Positions 5,863 to 6,844 of a DNA stretch of 6,844 bases are shown here, in pieces. Origin of the DNA: Acidobacteriota bacterium (lineage in GTDB: Bacteria; Acidobacteriota; UBA890); assembly GCA_022563115.1 (NCBI GenBank), contig JADFNY010000207.1:1-6844 (forward strand), written 5' to 3'. Positions within the stretch are counted from its first letter, which is position 1. The number at the start of each line of letters is the position of its first letter. The translations under genes and the position numbers were made by a program. The notes beneath the pieces were generated by a model. That model saw only the letters and a list, made by a program, of their open reading frames with translations. It did no database searches and was not told the origin of the DNA.

Positions 5863-6844
5863 ATGACATCGAACTCCATCAAGTGGATCATCCCGCTCCT
5901 GGTTTGGGTGCTGGCTGCTATCTATGTGGGCGCTGGAATCGACCAGGGATGGGTACCGCACGACGAAGGGAGCCTGGCGCAGAGTGCGGAGCGCGTCCTC
6001 GCAGGAGAGCTTCCTCACCGGGATTTCGACGAGATCTACACCGGTGGGCTCAGCTATCTCAACGCTCTCACCTTTCGGTTCCTGGGCACCAACCTGATAT
6101 CGCTGCGCGTCGTCCTTTTCGCGTTCTTCCTGGCTTGGGTGCCGGCCCTCTACTACATCGCGTCGCGCTTTGTCGCACCGCTCACCGCCGGGGCTGCCTC
6201 CCTCCTCGGCGTCGTATGGAGCGTGCCCAACTATTCGGCTGCCATGCCTTCCTGGTACAACCTGTTCTTCGCCGTTTTTGGCACCGCGGCCCTGCTCCGC
6301 TATCTCGAAACCGAACGTGCCCGTTGGCTCGGGCTCGCCGGAGCGTGCGCCGGGCTCTCCTGCCTCGCCAAGGTCGCCGGGCTGTACTACGTCGCCGCGG
6401 TCCTGCTCTTTCTGGTGTTCCGCGAGCAGTACATCTCTCGGGCCAGCCAAGAGACGACGCCGAAACCGGGGCAAGCATACGGCCGCTTCGTGCAGCTGGC
6501 CCTGCTGCTCTTCGTGTTGGTGCTGTTCACGTTGTCGTATAGCGGCGCGGGAACGCTGGGGATCGTTCACTTCATGCTTCCCGGGACCGCTCTTGTCGTG
6601 CTGTTCTTCTGGAATGAGCGGACCCAGCCGCAGGTAGCAAGTTGGACGCGATTCGCGACGCTGGGCCGGTTGGTGGCGCCTTTCGCGCTGGGGCTCGCTT
6701 TTCCGCTGATGTTTTTCCTGATCCCGTACGTCGCCTCCGGCTCGCTTTCCGCCCTCTTCAACGGCGTGTTCGTCATGCCGTTGAGGCGCCTGAGCTTCGC
6801 TGCCATCGGCCCCCCGGGCCTCTTCGCATCGGTGTTTTCGGTGC
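5863..6844 (+). CDS. Second GT39-like membrane glycosyltransferase (3' end cut by window)
   Basis: An open frame runs from the ATG at 5863 off the window end, with 327 residues visible. It begins with one hydrophobic segment (about 8-24), then an extracytoplasmic loop with VPHDEGSLAQSAERVLAGEL (31-50) and PHRDFDEIYTGG (51-62). The DEG motif (D34, E35) followed by a second acidic DFD motif (54-56) is the classic signature of GT39/ArnT-like enzymes. Further segments follow at about 82-101, 106-121, 130-146, 156-187, 209-225, 229-249 and 269-290. GLSCLAKVAGLYYV (164-177) corresponds to the conserved loop seen in this superfamily. The ribosome binding site is weak (AGAGA just before the ATG), so expression may rely on coupling with the preceding gene 40 bases upstream. 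It is clearly diverged from its neighbour, not a recent duplicate. Family members usually exceed 450 residues, so a substantial part is outside the window. The sugar donor and acceptor are unknown. Confidence 0.88.
   Translation, partial: MTSNSIKWIIPLLVWVLAAIYVGAGIDQGWVPHDEGSLAQSAERVLAGELPHRDFDEIYTGGLSYLNALTFRFLGTNLISLRVVLFAFFLAWVPALYYIASRFVAPLTAGAASLLGVVWSVPNYSAAMPSWYNLFFAVFGTAALLRYLETERARWLGLAGACAGLSCLAKVAGLYYVAAVLLFLVFREQYISRASQETTPKPGQAYGRFVQLALLLFVLVLFTLSYSGAGTLGIVHFMLPGTALVVLFFWNERTQPQVASWTRFATLGRLVAPFALGLAFPLMFFLIPYVASGSLSALFNGVFVMPLRRLSFAAIGPPGLFASVFSV

Noticed and set aside
5746..6570. Minus-strand 274-codon frame across the glycosyltransferase junction
   Set aside because: It is antisense to two proteins with clear membrane topology and family motifs, and its product is charged and low-complexity.
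1..6844. CRISPR arrays, tRNA/rRNA genes, insertion sequences or integrase genes
   Set aside because: No regularly spaced repeats, cloverleaf sequences, transposase motifs or terminal inverted repeats were found on either strand.

Overview
The window comes from a GC-rich bacterium and is coding almost end to end. It carries type IV pilus genes on the minus strand and membrane glycosyltransferase-like genes on the plus strand, separated by about 440 bases of intergenic DNA. The bounded gene combination (ABC ATPase, ABC permease, TPR protein, prepilin peptidase) recalls the pilGHI-pilD neighbourhood of myxobacteria and related Gram-negatives. An uncultured member of Myxococcota, a deltaproteobacterial lineage or Acidobacteriota is my best guess, but this is inference from gene content and composition only.

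Minus strand, 3485 down to 1: a tightly packed operon reading ABC-2 type ATPase, ABC-2 type permease, single-pass TPR protein, then prepilin peptidase PilD, which leaves the window at base 1. The junctions are overlapping: permease/TPR share ATGA, TPR/PilD share TGATG, and the ATPase and permease are joined by a partly duplicated junction that contains a 14-codon mini-ORF. About 75 bases upstream of the ATPase start is a strong match to a sigma-54 (-24/-12) promoter. A perfect 9-bp inverted repeat lies just upstream of it, so the operon looks activated by an enhancer-binding regulator, as pilus genes often are. A plausible reading is that the ABC transporter and TPR protein assist assembly or export of the pili whose pilins PilD matures.

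Intergenic region, 3486 to 3923: the half nearest the pilus operon holds the sigma-54 promoter and operator-like palindrome next to an AT-rich patch. The half nearest the plus-strand gene has no convincing protein gene but several perfect hairpins, including three evenly spaced GCCCTG/CAGGGC segments that can form two mutually exclusive stems just ahead of the ribosome binding site. It may be a regulatory leader.

Plus strand, 3924 to 6844: two consecutive polytopic membrane proteins of GT-C (GT39/ArnT/PMT-like) type, the second cut by the window end. Both have an acidic motif in the first extracytoplasmic loop and are probably lipid-linked sugar transferases acting at the outer face of the inner membrane. 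Their acceptor cannot be read from sequence; glycosylation of pilin or of a surface polysaccharide are both possible.
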